This document shows positions 1-6,927 of a stretch of DNA of 9,379 nucleotides, piece after piece. The stretch covers positions 1 to 9,379 of the forward strand of contig JAIXYF010000499.1 of the NCBI GenBank assembly GCA_027490345.1, in the 5' to 3' direction. This DNA comes from Novosphingobium sp. (lineage in GTDB: Bacteria; Pseudomonadota; Alphaproteobacteria; Sphingomonadales; Sphingomonadaceae). Numbering within the stretch: position 1 is the first letter of the stretch; each line of letters opens with the position of its first letter. A program made the position numbers and the translations under genes. Below the pieces are notes generated by a model. The model was not told the DNA's origin, did not search any database, and worked only from the letters and a program-made list of their open reading frames with translations.

Positions 1-717
1 GCAAGTAATTTTCACGATGTCCGCTTCCTGCCAATAAAATTCGGCAATGTTGGGCGCGAACAAGCGCTCGTAATATTCGATCAGCGCGGTGCGCGTTTCG
101 GGGATCGACCACAGCGCGCGGCGCAGATCGACCAGTTCGTCTGTCACCCCGCCCAGCGGCATCAGCCATTCCAGCCGCTTGCGCAGCAATTCGGGCGTGG
201 GATTGAGCAGCGCGTTCATCGATGTCTGGCGCAAGGCATCAAGATCGGTACTGCCTTCATGCACATGCGCGGGATCAAGATGCATCCCCCAGGTGGTGTT
301 GAGGATGACCTTCGAGGTGCGGTCCGGGTGGTTGATCGCCATGTCATAGGCAATCCAGCCGCCCAGCGATTCGCCTTCGACCACGGCCTTTTCGATGCCC
401 ATGTGGTCCATCAGGTTCAGCAGCTGGTCGGTGAACTGGGTCAACCAGTTTTCCGCCGCGCGGGGTGCGCCATCCGAGTAAGCCGGGCGCGAGGACATGC
501 CATGCCAGATGAAATCGATGGCGTGGGGCTGGCACACTTTGGCCAGACGAGTCATGTTGCGCGAATAGGTTTCGGCATGGCCGCCGCCGCCGTGGAGCAG
601 GAACACATGTTCACCTTCGCTTCCCCTTTCACCGGGCGCAGAGATGCAGCGGGTCACATACTTGCCCGTATCGATGAAACGAGTCTCGCACCCCAGCAGG
701 TCAACATGGATGGTCAC
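1..717 (-). CDS. Alpha/beta hydrolase, meta-cleavage-product (C-C bond) hydrolase type, partial at its 3' end
   Basis: My own reading of the minus strand gives 239 uninterrupted codons from a GTG at 717 to the left edge, so the C-terminus is missing. The start is supported by GGGGAG about 10 nt upstream; a nearby ATG (734-732) is out of frame. The oxyanion-hole motif HGGGG lies at residues 42-46 and the nucleophile elbow GESLGG at about 115-120, making Ser117 the likely nucleophile. The later stretch VTDELVDLRRALWSIPETR resembles the lid region of BphD/MhpC-type enzymes, which hydrolyse vinylogous 1,5-diketones from extradiol ring cleavage to 2-hydroxypenta-2,4-dienoate and an acid. The catalytic Asp and His would lie beyond residue 239. 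It diverges from a flavin monooxygenase, and a dienoate hydratase lies in the same window, which suits this role. Another alpha/beta hydrolase activity (esterase, amidase) cannot be excluded. Confidence 0.82.
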   Translation of the reverse strand, partial: MTIHVDLLGCETRFIDTGKYVTRCISAPGERGSEGEHVFLLHGGGGHAETYSRNMTRLAKVCQPHAIDFIWHGMSSRPAYSDGAPRAAENWLTQFTDQLLNLMDHMGIEKAVVEGESLGGWIAYDMAINHPDRTSKVILNTTWGMHLDPAHVHEGSTDLDALRQTSMNALLNPTPELLRKRLEWLMPLGGVTDELVDLRRALWSIPETRTALIEYYERLFAPNIAEFYWQEADIVKITC

Positions 718-934
718 GCGCAAAAACTCCCCATGGGCTAACAGTCGGCGCCGTGCCCTGCCGCATTGCTGACAGAGGTTGAATCGAAAATCAATTGAAA
801 TTCTATCGAGGGTCGGCCCGGAGGCGGGATGCGCGCTTGACAGGCTCCATCGTGGGACGCAGACATAGTTTAACCTTGAAATAAGTGGTCGGCCGGAACG
901 CAATCGACCTTGGGCCACACGCATGGAGGGACAG
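718..934. promoter_or_regulatory. Divergent control region between hydrolase and monooxygenase genes
   Basis: This 217-bp gap separates two divergent genes, so it should hold promoters for both. An AT-rich island at 779-806 stands out from the GC-rich surroundings. It contains a TTGAAT at 779-784, 17 nt from a weak TCTATC at 802-807, which could be a sigma-70-like promoter for the plus-strand gene, and the 8-bp palindrome TCAATTGA at 791-798. A consensus-like TTGACA at 837-842 has no good -10 partner. An operator-like site at 868-881 is listed separately. No small gene is convincing here. Confidence 0.5.
868..881. promoter_or_regulatory. Operator-like half-palindrome upstream of the monooxygenase gene
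   Basis: GTTTAACCTTGAAA matches 11 of 14 positions of the perfect palindrome at 6860-6873 in the control region of the CoA operon, and its right half (CTTGAAA, continuing into TA) is identical. It lies about 54 bp before the monooxygenase start. Binding by the MarR protein encoded at 3289-3756 is inferred from the shared motif only. Confidence 0.4.
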
Positions 935-2041
935 ATGCCAGCAGTTGAAAACCGGATGCGCCGGGCGAATCACTTCAAGCTCGGCACCTTTTCCACCAAC
1001 TGCTCCAGCGGCATGTCCGTGACCAAGATCCCCGAACGCTGGGACGCCAGCTGGGACAGCAATCTTGCGCTTTCCAAGCTGCTCGATGATGCCGGGATCG
1101 ACTTCATGCTGCCGATCGCGCGCTGGATCGGCTATGGCGGCGAAACCAACTTCCACGGCTACGTGCTGGAAACGATGACCTGGGCGGCGGGGCTTCTGGC
1201 TTCGACCAGGCGCATTTCGGTGATCGCCACGATCCACACCGCCTGCAACCATCCGGTCGTCGTCGCCAAGCAGATCGCCACGATCGATGCTATCGGGCAG
1301 GGCCGCGCCGGGCTCAACATCGTGGCCGGGTGGAACAAGCCGGAATACGAAGCGCTGGGCATGACGCTGCCCGACGACCACGAGACGCGCTACGCCTATG
1401 CGCAGGAGTGGTTCGACATCATTCAGGAGTTGTGGGCGCGGCCCGGCGCATTCGATATCACGACAGAGCATTTCAACCTGAAGGGCATCGAAGCCGAGCC
1501 CAAGCCGGTCAGCGGTCGCCCCCCGATCCTCAACGCCGCCGGATCAGGGCTGGGACGCGAATTCGCCACGCGCAACGCCGATTTCCTGTTCACCTCGGTC
1601 ATCGATTTCGACCGCTCGCGTGAGGAAATTGCCGAGCTGAAAGCGCAGGCAAGCGCGCAGGGCCGCGATGTGGATGTGCTGACGTTCAGCCATGTCGTGT
1701 GCCGCCCGACCGAAAAGGAAGCCAAGGACTATCTCCAGCACTTCGCGCAGGACAACGCCGACTGGGAAGCGGTCGACAACCTCGTACGGCTGCAATTCGC
1801 TCACGCCCAAAGCTTCCCGCACGATCTGCTGGCGCTGATCCGCGACCGCTTTGCCATGGGCCATGGCGGCATCCCTCTGATCGGCACGCCCGAGCAAGTG
1901 GCCGATGGCCTCTGCCAGCTGCACGAACTGGGCCTTGGCGGCACCACGCTCTCGTTCGTGGATTACGAGAAGGAGTTCCCGTATTTCCGAGACAACGTAC
2001 TACCGATCCTAGAGGCCAGAGGAATTCGTCAGCCGGGCTGA
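935..2041 (+). CDS. LLM-class (bacterial luciferase-like) flavin-dependent monooxygenase, RutA-like
   Basis: The gene encodes 368 residues from ATG 935, chosen because GGAGGG (925-930) sits just upstream; the in-frame ATG at 923 would overlap that ribosome-binding site. The protein is a TIM-barrel luciferase-family enzyme using reduced flavin and O2. The block LNIVAGWNKPEYEALG (about 127-142) closely matches the family signature of the pyrimidine-ring-opening oxygenase RutA, and ATIDAIGQGRAG before it and IGTPEQVADGL near 316-326 are typical of LLM enzymes. RutA and relatives (DszA, HcbA1) are known or proposed to use a flavin-N5-oxide; whether this one does is unknown. A flavin reductase partner would be required and none is in the window. 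It is convergent with the thioesterase gene, overlapping it by 13 nt, and divergent from the C-C hydrolase, suggesting a ring-hydroxylating or ring-opening step in the same pathway. The substrate cannot be read from sequence. Confidence 0.88.
   Translation: MPAVENRMRRANHFKLGTFSTNCSSGMSVTKIPERWDASWDSNLALSKLLDDAGIDFMLPIARWIGYGGETNFHGYVLETMTWAAGLLASTRRISVIATIHTACNHPVVVAKQIATIDAIGQGRAGLNIVAGWNKPEYEALGMTLPDDHETRYAYAQEWFDIIQELWARPGAFDITTEHFNLKGIEAEPKPVSGRPPILNAAGSGLGREFATRNADFLFTSVIDFDRSREEIAELKAQASAQGRDVDVLTFSHVVCRPTEKEAKDYLQHFAQDNADWEAVDNLVRLQFAHAQSFPHDLLALIRDRFAMGHGGIPLIGTPEQVADGLCQLHELGLGGTTLSFVDYEKEFPYFRDNVLPILEARGIRQPG
2029..2041. repeat. 13-bp palindrome carrying the stop codons of two convergent genes
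   Basis: TCAGCCGGGCTGA is a perfect inverted repeat around one central G. It is exactly the overlap of the two convergent genes: TGA on the plus strand at 2039-2041 ends the monooxygenase, and TGA on the minus strand at 2031-2029 ends the thioesterase. Both proteins therefore end in Gln-Pro-Gly. A second short inverted repeat, CCGGA/TCCGG with a 6-nt loop, lies at 2046-2061. Neither is followed by a T-run, so an intrinsic terminator is not supported. Confidence 0.85.
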
Positions 2042-2469
2042 GCGCCCGGAGCATTTTCCGGCATGTAATAGCGCTCCATCCGCCGTTTCAGATCATCCGG
2101 GATCGGCTGCGAGCCTTTCGCGTTCGAATCCGTGAACAGCAGCGTCTGGTGAACGCGCATCCGGTGTTCGCCCCGGCAGGATACTTCGTGGCACAGATCG
2201 AACGAGCTGGTGCCAAAGCGCGTGACCGAAGTTTCGAACGTCAACCGGTCGCCCATGATCGAACGCCCGGTGAAATCCACGTTGAAGTGCACGGTCGGCG
2301 TTGCAAGGTTGCGGTGAAACAGGAGGCCCGAAAAGCTCGCCTCAAGCGCATCCTCGAACCAGTCTTCGACCACGCCGTTGATCATCTCGAAATAGCGGGC
2401 GTAAAAAACGATCCCGGCCGGATCACAATGCGCGAAACGGACCAGAACTTCGCGTTGGTAGGCAGGCAT
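2029..2469 (-). CDS. Hotdog-fold acyl-CoA thioesterase, 4-hydroxybenzoyl-CoA thioesterase type
   Basis: The gene encodes 146 residues from ATG 2469, preceded by GAGGGGAAC inside the end of the crotonase gene and separated from that gene's stop by one base. A longer in-frame reading to 2586 would overlap the crotonase gene and adds only an arginine-rich run, so it was rejected. The N-terminal motif RFAHCDPAGIVFYARY (residues 11-26) is the signature of 4-hydroxybenzoyl-CoA thioesterases, with Asp16 in the catalytic position. The length is typical. In this operon it probably hydrolyses aromatic or alicyclic CoA thioesters, either as a pathway step or to free CoA from dead-end intermediates. It is the last gene of the operon. 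The fold and class are secure; the substrate is inferred. Confidence 0.88.
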   Translation of the reverse strand: MPAYQREVLVRFAHCDPAGIVFYARYFEMINGVVEDWFEDALEASFSGLLFHRNLATPTVHFNVDFTGRSIMGDRLTFETSVTRFGTSSFDLCHEVSCRGEHRMRVHQTLLFTDSNAKGSQPIPDDLKRRMERYYMPENAPGAQPG

Positions 2470-2470
2470 G

Positions 2471-3292
2471 TCAGTTCCCCTCGAACACGGGTTTCTGCTT
2501 CGCGACAAACGCGTGATAGGCGCGGGCAAAATCCTTGGTCTGCATACAGATCGCCTGCGCCTGCGCTTCGGCCTCGATCGCGGCATCCACGCCCATGTCC
2601 CATTCGGCGTGAAGCTGGGTCTTGGTCATCGCGTTGGCGAAATTGGGGCCCGCAGCAATCTGCGCCGCCATCTTGTGCGCTTCGGCCAGCACGCCGTCTT
2701 GCCCCCCATTCTGTCCAATGATGCGGTTGAAGAAGCCCCAGCGCTCGCCCTCATCGGCGCTCATCGCGCGGCCCATGAACAGCAGTTCGCTGGCCCGGCC
2801 CTGCCCGATGATGCGCGGCAGGATGGCGCAGGCGCCCATGTCGCAGCCCGCCAGCCCGACGCGGTTGAACAGGAACGCGACTTTGGCATCGGGCGCGGCA
2901 ACCCGCAGGTCAGAGGCCATCGCGATGATCGCACCGGCCCCGGCGCAAATCCCGTCCACCGCCGCAATCACCGGCTGCGGGCAATGCCGCATGGCCTTGA
3001 CGAGATCGCCGGTCATCCGCGTGAAATCAAGCAGTTCGGGCATGGTCATGGCCACCAGCGGGCCAATGATTTCATGCACATCGCCGCCCGAACAGAAATT
3101 GCCGCCCGCGCCGGTGATCACGATGGCCTTGACCGCTGGCACCTTGACCAGTGCGCGAAACAGATCGCGCAGTTCGGCATAGGATTCGAAGGTCAGCGGG
3201 TTCTTGCGCTCGGGCCGGTTGAGCGTGATCGTGCCGACGCCATCGGTGAATGACCAAAGAAAATGGGCGGGCTGATAATCAGACGGGTTCAT
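2471..3292 (-). CDS. Enoyl-CoA hydratase/isomerase (crotonase) family protein with atypical active site
   Basis: The gene encodes 273 residues from ATG 3292, with GGAGG about 4 nt upstream and a 4-nt ATGA overlap with the MarR gene. Crotonase features are clear: LNRPERKNPL near 24-33, the CoA-binding FCSGGD at 66-71, and the oxyanion-hole segment GICAGAGA at 114-121. Aligned by eye with rat mitochondrial enoyl-CoA hydratase as I remember it, the two catalytic glutamates (Glu144 and Glu164) fall on Ile122 and Arg144. Asp151, in VGLAGCDMGA, instead lies near the position of the catalytic Asp204 of dienoyl-CoA isomerase, allowing one inserted residue. It should act on a CoA-bound intermediate made by the upstream monooxygenase/reductase and dehydrogenase. 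Simple hydration is not assured; isomerisation or hydrolytic ring opening are alternatives. Confidence 0.88.
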   Translation of the reverse strand: MNPSDYQPAHFLWSFTDGVGTITLNRPERKNPLTFESYAELRDLFRALVKVPAVKAIVITGAGGNFCSGGDVHEIIGPLVAMTMPELLDFTRMTGDLVKAMRHCPQPVIAAVDGICAGAGAIIAMASDLRVAAPDAKVAFLFNRVGLAGCDMGACAILPRIIGQGRASELLFMGRAMSADEGERWGFFNRIIGQNGGQDGVLAEAHKMAAQIAAGPNFANAMTKTQLHAEWDMGVDAAIEAEAQAQAICMQTKDFARAYHAFVAKQKPVFEGN

Positions 3293-3756
3293 GCATCCTC
3301 CGCAGGGCGCGCGCCATTCTGAAGGGCGCTGTTGAGTGTGGTGGTCAGGTCGAGCAGGGTCGCCATGTCTTCATCGGACATCGCGGCAAACAGCGAGTCG
3401 ACCAGCGCTTCGTGCTTGTCGGCCATCTCGCGAAAGGCGCGGCGGCCTTCCGGGGTCAGGACCACATGCTGCACGCGGCGGTCTTCGGGATCGATTTCCC
3501 GGCTGATGAGGCCATCTTCCACCAGCCGATTGACGAGGCCCGTGAGGTTGCCGTTCGAGACCAGCAGATGATCGGTCAGCGCAGACATCGTGATCGGGCC
3601 GGTCTCGCGGTCCAGCGCGGACAGCACATCGAAGCGCGGCAGGGTGCTGTCGAATTCAGCCTTGAGATAGCCGCGAATGCGCTTCTCGATGATCGTGGTG
3701 GCGCGCAGCATGCGCAGCCACACGCGCAGCGATTGCTTGGCATGAGGGGCCGCCAT
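3289..3756 (-). CDS. MarR-family transcriptional regulator
   Basis: The gene encodes 155 residues from ATG 3756, preceded by AGGTGA in the end of the dehydrogenase gene and 2 nt after its stop. The open frame extends upstream to 4218, but that part is antiparallel-free shadow of the dehydrogenase in another frame. The winged helix-turn-helix is visible: RFDVLSALDRETGPITMSA, then LTDHLLVSNGNLTGLVNRLV as the recognition region, then the wing ISREIDPEDRRVQHVVLTPE (about residues 84-103). The length is typical of MarR dimers. Family members next to aromatic-CoA genes are commonly repressors released by the CoA thioester or free acid. The gene is embedded in the operon it probably controls, and the 14-bp palindrome at 6860-6873 is the natural candidate operator. 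Ligand and operator are inferred. Confidence 0.92.
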   Translation of the reverse strand: MAAPHAKQSLRVWLRMLRATTIIEKRIRGYLKAEFDSTLPRFDVLSALDRETGPITMSALTDHLLVSNGNLTGLVNRLVEDGLISREIDPEDRRVQHVVLTPEGRRAFREMADKHEALVDSLFAAMSDEDMATLLDLTTTLNSALQNGARPAEDA

Positions 3757-3758
3757 TT

Positions 3759-4520
3759 TTACATCACCTCTCCACCAGCGACAGCAATCGCCTGCCCGTT
3801 GACCGAGCAGGACAGCGGATCGCACAGCCATAGCGCGGTGGCCGCCACTTCCTCCGGCCTTATCAGCCGCTTTTGCGGATTGTCCCGAACAAACTGGGCG
3901 AGCACCGCATCGGCTGGCTTGCCCGTCTTTGCCGTCACCGCCGCCAGCGAACGCTGCACCAGATCGGTATCGGCAAAGCCCGGGCAGATCGCATTGGCCG
4001 TGGCGCCGGTGCTGGCAAGCTCCAGCGCCAGCGTGCGCATGAGGCCGATCACGCCGTGCTTGGCGGCAGAATAAGCGCCGGTATAAGCATAGCCCTTGAG
4101 GCCCGAGGTGCTGGCTACGGTTATGATCCGCCCGTTCGCCGCCTGCGAAATGTCCTTCAGCACGGCGCGGGTGCACAGGAACGCGCTGGTCAGGTTCACC
4201 GCGATCATCTGCTGCCACAGCGCCATCGAGGTCTTGGCGAGCGGCGCAGTTTCTGCCCCGCCAGCGTTGTTCACCAGAATGGTAATGGGTGCGATGGTTC
4301 GCGCCTGCGCCATCGCCGCTTCGACCGAGGCTTCATCGGTGACGTCGATCCGGATCGCGGAGGCTCCCGCAAGCGTGGCCGCCACTTCCTGCAAAGGTCC
4401 GAGCCTACGCCCCATCAGCGTCACCCGCGCGCCCGCACCGTGCAGCGTTCGCGCAATCGCCGCGCCGATCCCGGTGCCGCCTCCGGTGATGACCGCGTGA
4501 TGGCAAGTGAGGTCTGTCAT
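3759..4520 (-). CDS. Short-chain dehydrogenase/reductase (SDR), probably acting on a CoA-bound hydroxy/oxo intermediate
   Basis: The gene encodes 253 residues from ATG 4520, which overlaps the upstream gene's TGA in an ATGA. Starting further upstream would only read the end of that gene in another frame. It is a classical SDR: dinucleotide motif TGGGTGIG (12-19), NNAGG (84-88), and the tetrad Asn109, Ser137, Tyr150, Lys154 (YSAAK). ICPGFADTDL (about 189-198) is the usual post-catalytic PG motif. GRR at 37-39 after the second strand does not settle NAD versus NADP preference. In CoA-dependent 2-aminobenzoate clusters, an SDR of this kind next to the monooxygenase/reductase is expected to oxidise or reduce the oxygenated ring carbon like a 3-hydroxyacyl-CoA dehydrogenase. 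That role is inference from context; the fold and active site are clear. Confidence 0.92.
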   Translation of the reverse strand: MTDLTCHHAVITGGGTGIGAAIARTLHGAGARVTLMGRRLGPLQEVAATLAGASAIRIDVTDEASVEAAMAQARTIAPITILVNNAGGAETAPLAKTSMALWQQMIAVNLTSAFLCTRAVLKDISQAANGRIITVASTSGLKGYAYTGAYSAAKHGVIGLMRTLALELASTGATANAICPGFADTDLVQRSLAAVTAKTGKPADAVLAQFVRDNPQKRLIRPEEVAATALWLCDPLSCSVNGQAIAVAGGEVM

Positions 4521-6814
4521 ACGTTGAGGACCGCTTGAGCTTGCGCCCGCGCCATATTGCGCGAAAGCTGATCGAAGCCATTGCGATAGGGCAGCGGCAC
4601 GCCCGATCCATCGCTGCCAAGCTCCGCCGCCGCGCGCAGCGTCCACGCCGGATCGATCAGGTGCGGACGGCCCAGCGCGCAGAGGTCCGCGCGGCCCGAG
4701 GCGAGGATCGAATTGACATGATCGACCTCGAAGATGTTGCCCACCGCCATCACCGGCACGTCCAGATCGTTGCGAATGAGATCGGCGAACGGGGTCTGAT
4801 ACATCCGGCCATAGACCGGGCGCGCCTCACGCGTGGTCTGGCCGGTGGAAACGTCGATGAGGTCTGCCCCCGCATCGCGAAACGCGCGGGCAACCTCCAC
4901 CGCATGGCGCGCGGTCATGCCACTTTCGCCGATCCAGTCGGTGGCGGAAATGCGCACCGACATCGGCTTTTCGGCGGGCCAGACGGCGCGCATCGCGTTG
5001 AACACTTCGAGCGGATAGCGCAGCCGGTTTTCAAGGCTGCCGCCGTAGTCATCGGTGCGCCGGTTGAGCACGGGCGTGATGAAGCTGGAGATCAGGTAGC
5101 CGTGCGCGGCGTGGAATTCGATCATGTCGAACCCGGCACGCGCGGCGCGGCGCGTCGCCTCAACGAACTGGCCGCGAACGGTGTTCATGTCCGCGCGGGT
5201 CATTTCGCGCGGGGTCTGATTGGCGGTGGACCACGCAACGGGTGAGGCGGCGATGAGGGGCCAGTTGCCCTCTTCCAGCGGGACGTCGATGGCATCCCAG
5301 CCCAGCCGAGTGGAGCCTTTCGCGCCGCTATGGCCCAGTTGCAGGGCGATCTTGGCGGGACTGCTGGAGTGAACGAAATCCACGACCCGCTTCCACGCCG
5401 CTTCGGCTTCGTGGCTGTAGAGCCCGGTGCAGCCCGGTGTGATCCGGCCTTCGGGCGAAACGCAGGTCATTTCGGTGAACACCAGCCCCGCCCCGCCCAA
5501 GGCGCGCGCGCCATAGTGCACGAGGTGGAAATCCGTCGGCACGCCGTCTACCGCGCTATACATTGCCATGGGCGAGACGGTGACGCGGTTCGCCACTTCC
5601 ATGCCGCGCAGGCGAAACGGCGTGAACATCGGCGGTACGGGCTTGTCGAGCGGATGGCCGAACGCCTTCTCCGCAAAGGCCTTTTCCAGCTGCGCCAGCC
5701 AGGCCGGATCGCGCAGGCGCAGGTTCTCGTGGCTGACGCGCTGGCTGCGGGTGAGCAGGGCATACGTGAACTGCAACGGATCGAAGTGAAGGTAGCGGTC
5801 CACTTCCTCGAACCAGCCCATCGAATTCTTGGCCGCGCTCTGCAGCTTGAGCACCTCCACATGGCGCTCGTCCTGATACTGCTTGAGGCCCTCGGCCAGC
5901 GGCAGATCGCTGTCGGTCAGCACGTCGGCCAGCTTGATCGCGTCCTCCAAGGCCAGCTTGGTGCCCGAGCCAATCGAATAGTGCGCGGTGTGCGCCGCAT
6001 CGCCCAGCAGGATCAGATTGCCGTCATACCATTGGTGACACAGCACGCGCGGAAAATTGATCCACGCCGAGCCGCGAATGTGCCCGGCATTGGTCATCAG
6101 CGGATGGCCGCCCAAGTGATCGGCAAAGATCGCCTCGCAGGTCCGGCAGGTTTCCTCCTGGCTCATTTCGCCAAAGCCCCAGGCCTCGAACGTATCGGGC
6201 TGGCATTCGACGATGAACGTCGAGGTATTGGCATCGAACTTGTAGGCATGGGCCCAGACCCAGCCGTGCTGCGTTTCCACGAAGATGAACTTGAACGCAT
6301 CGAACAGCTGGTGGGTGCCCAGCCACACGAACTTGTTGGGCCGCATGTCGATATCGACCTTGAACGTCTCCTCCCGCGTCGCGCGGATGCGGCTGTTGAG
6401 GCCGTCGCTGGCGATCACGAGATCGAAGTCTTTATAGGCTTCCAGCGTCGGATCGACCTCGACCTCGAAGTGCTGGATCACGCCCAGCTCGGCGCAGCGG
6501 TCCTGCAGGATATTGAGCAGGCGCTTGCGGCCGATGCCGATGAAGCCGTGGCCGGTGGAGGTGACTTTCACGTCGTTCACATGGACGTCGATGTCGTCCC
6601 AGTGCGCCAGTTCGGCTTCCATCGTGGCGGCGCTCCGGGGATCATTCGCGCGCAAGTTGGCCATGGTCTGATCGGAAAAGACCACGCCCCAGCCGAAAGT
6701 ATCGCCAGGCTTGTTGCGCTCGAAAATCTCGATCTGCGCGTCCGGCTGGCGCAGCTTCATCGAGATCGCGAAATAGAGCCCGGCTGGACCACCGCCGACA
6801 CTGGCAATCCTCAT
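4517..6814 (-). CDS. Two-domain 2-aminobenzoyl-CoA monooxygenase/reductase (salicylyl-CoA 5-hydroxylase/oxidoreductase family)
   Basis: The gene encodes 765 residues from ATG 6814, with AAGG about 6 nt upstream. The N-terminal part (about 1-390) is a flavoprotein hydroxylase: FAD motif VGGGPAGLYFAI (6-17), DGLNSRIR near 137-144, and the FAD-ribityl motif GDAAHTAHYSIGSG at 271-284. The C-terminal part (about 395-765) is an Old Yellow Enzyme-type FMN reductase: SPMAMYS near 415, QLGHSGAKG near 492-500, HAAHGYLISSF (568-578), and DDYGGSLENR near 588-597. The known enzyme of this architecture, from aerobic 2-aminobenzoate degradation in Azoarcus evansii, monooxygenates the CoA-thioester ring at C5 and reduces it, removing aromaticity without ring-cleavage oxygenation. 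The same family is annotated as salicylyl-CoA 5-hydroxylase. Sequence alone does not separate an amino from a hydroxy substrate. It is the first gene of the operon, and its CoA ligase partner is not in the window. Confidence 0.93.
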   Translation of the reverse strand: MRIASVGGGPAGLYFAISMKLRQPDAQIEIFERNKPGDTFGWGVVFSDQTMANLRANDPRSAATMEAELAHWDDIDVHVNDVKVTSTGHGFIGIGRKRLLNILQDRCAELGVIQHFEVEVDPTLEAYKDFDLVIASDGLNSRIRATREETFKVDIDMRPNKFVWLGTHQLFDAFKFIFVETQHGWVWAHAYKFDANTSTFIVECQPDTFEAWGFGEMSQEETCRTCEAIFADHLGGHPLMTNAGHIRGSAWINFPRVLCHQWYDGNLILLGDAAHTAHYSIGSGTKLALEDAIKLADVLTDSDLPLAEGLKQYQDERHVEVLKLQSAAKNSMGWFEEVDRYLHFDPLQFTYALLTRSQRVSHENLRLRDPAWLAQLEKAFAEKAFGHPLDKPVPPMFTPFRLRGMEVANRVTVSPMAMYSAVDGVPTDFHLVHYGARALGGAGLVFTEMTCVSPEGRITPGCTGLYSHEAEAAWKRVVDFVHSSSPAKIALQLGHSGAKGSTRLGWDAIDVPLEEGNWPLIAASPVAWSTANQTPREMTRADMNTVRGQFVEATRRAARAGFDMIEFHAAHGYLISSFITPVLNRRTDDYGGSLENRLRYPLEVFNAMRAVWPAEKPMSVRISATDWIGESGMTARHAVEVARAFRDAGADLIDVSTGQTTREARPVYGRMYQTPFADLIRNDLDVPVMAVGNIFEVDHVNSILASGRADLCALGRPHLIDPAWTLRAAAELGSDGSGVPLPYRNGFDQLSRNMARAQAQAVLNV

Positions 6815-6859
6815 CGCACCTTATCCCTTGCTGGTTCCGGCGGATTGGCCGGGGTGAAG

Positions 6860-6873
6860 TTTCAAGCTTGAAA
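6860..6873. promoter_or_regulatory. Perfect 14-bp palindrome, candidate MarR operator
   Basis: TTTCAAGCTTGAAA is a perfect palindrome centred about 52 bp before the operon's first start codon, where it overlaps the predicted -10 position. Size and symmetry suit a MarR dimer, and a MarR gene lies in the operon. Related sites occur at 6928-6941 and 868-881. The IclR product is a less likely binder, because it has its own divergent gap at 7757-7837. Confidence 0.6.
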
Positions 6874-6927
6874 TATCTTGATGTCAAGCAGGCAAACGGT
6901 CCCGGCGCCAACGCCCAGTCCGATTTG

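Noticed and set aside
259..741. Plus-strand open frame of 160 codons
   Set aside because: It is antisense to the alpha/beta hydrolase, whose HGGGG and GESLGG motifs appear in the minus-strand frame.
837..842. TTGACA as a strong -35 box for the monooxygenase
   Set aside because: No reasonable -10 element lies 16-18 nt downstream; the best candidate, CATAGT at 864-869, is 21 nt away.
803..1471. Minus-strand open frame of 222 codons
   Set aside because: It is antisense to the flavin monooxygenase and extends into the promoter gap. It has no motifs or credible ribosome-binding site.
2029..2061. Bidirectional intrinsic terminator at the convergent junction
   Set aside because: The two small dyads have 5-6 bp stems and no adjacent T-tracts. 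They are reported as repeats, not as terminators.
1699..2721. Plus-strand open frame of 340 codons crossing three genes
   Set aside because: It overlaps the monooxygenase in another frame and then runs antisense through the thioesterase and crotonase genes. The composition is arginine- and proline-rich, as expected of a GC-rich shadow.
3757..4218. N-terminal extension of the MarR gene (start at 4218)
   Set aside because: The extra residues are the SDR gene read in another frame. The start at 3756 has a good ribosome-binding site and gives the normal MarR length.
5330..6871. Long plus-strand open frame of 513 codons
   Set aside because: It lies wholly antisense to the monooxygenase/reductase gene, which has clear domains in its own frame. 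High GC leaves antisense frames open, and the product shows no recognisable motifs.
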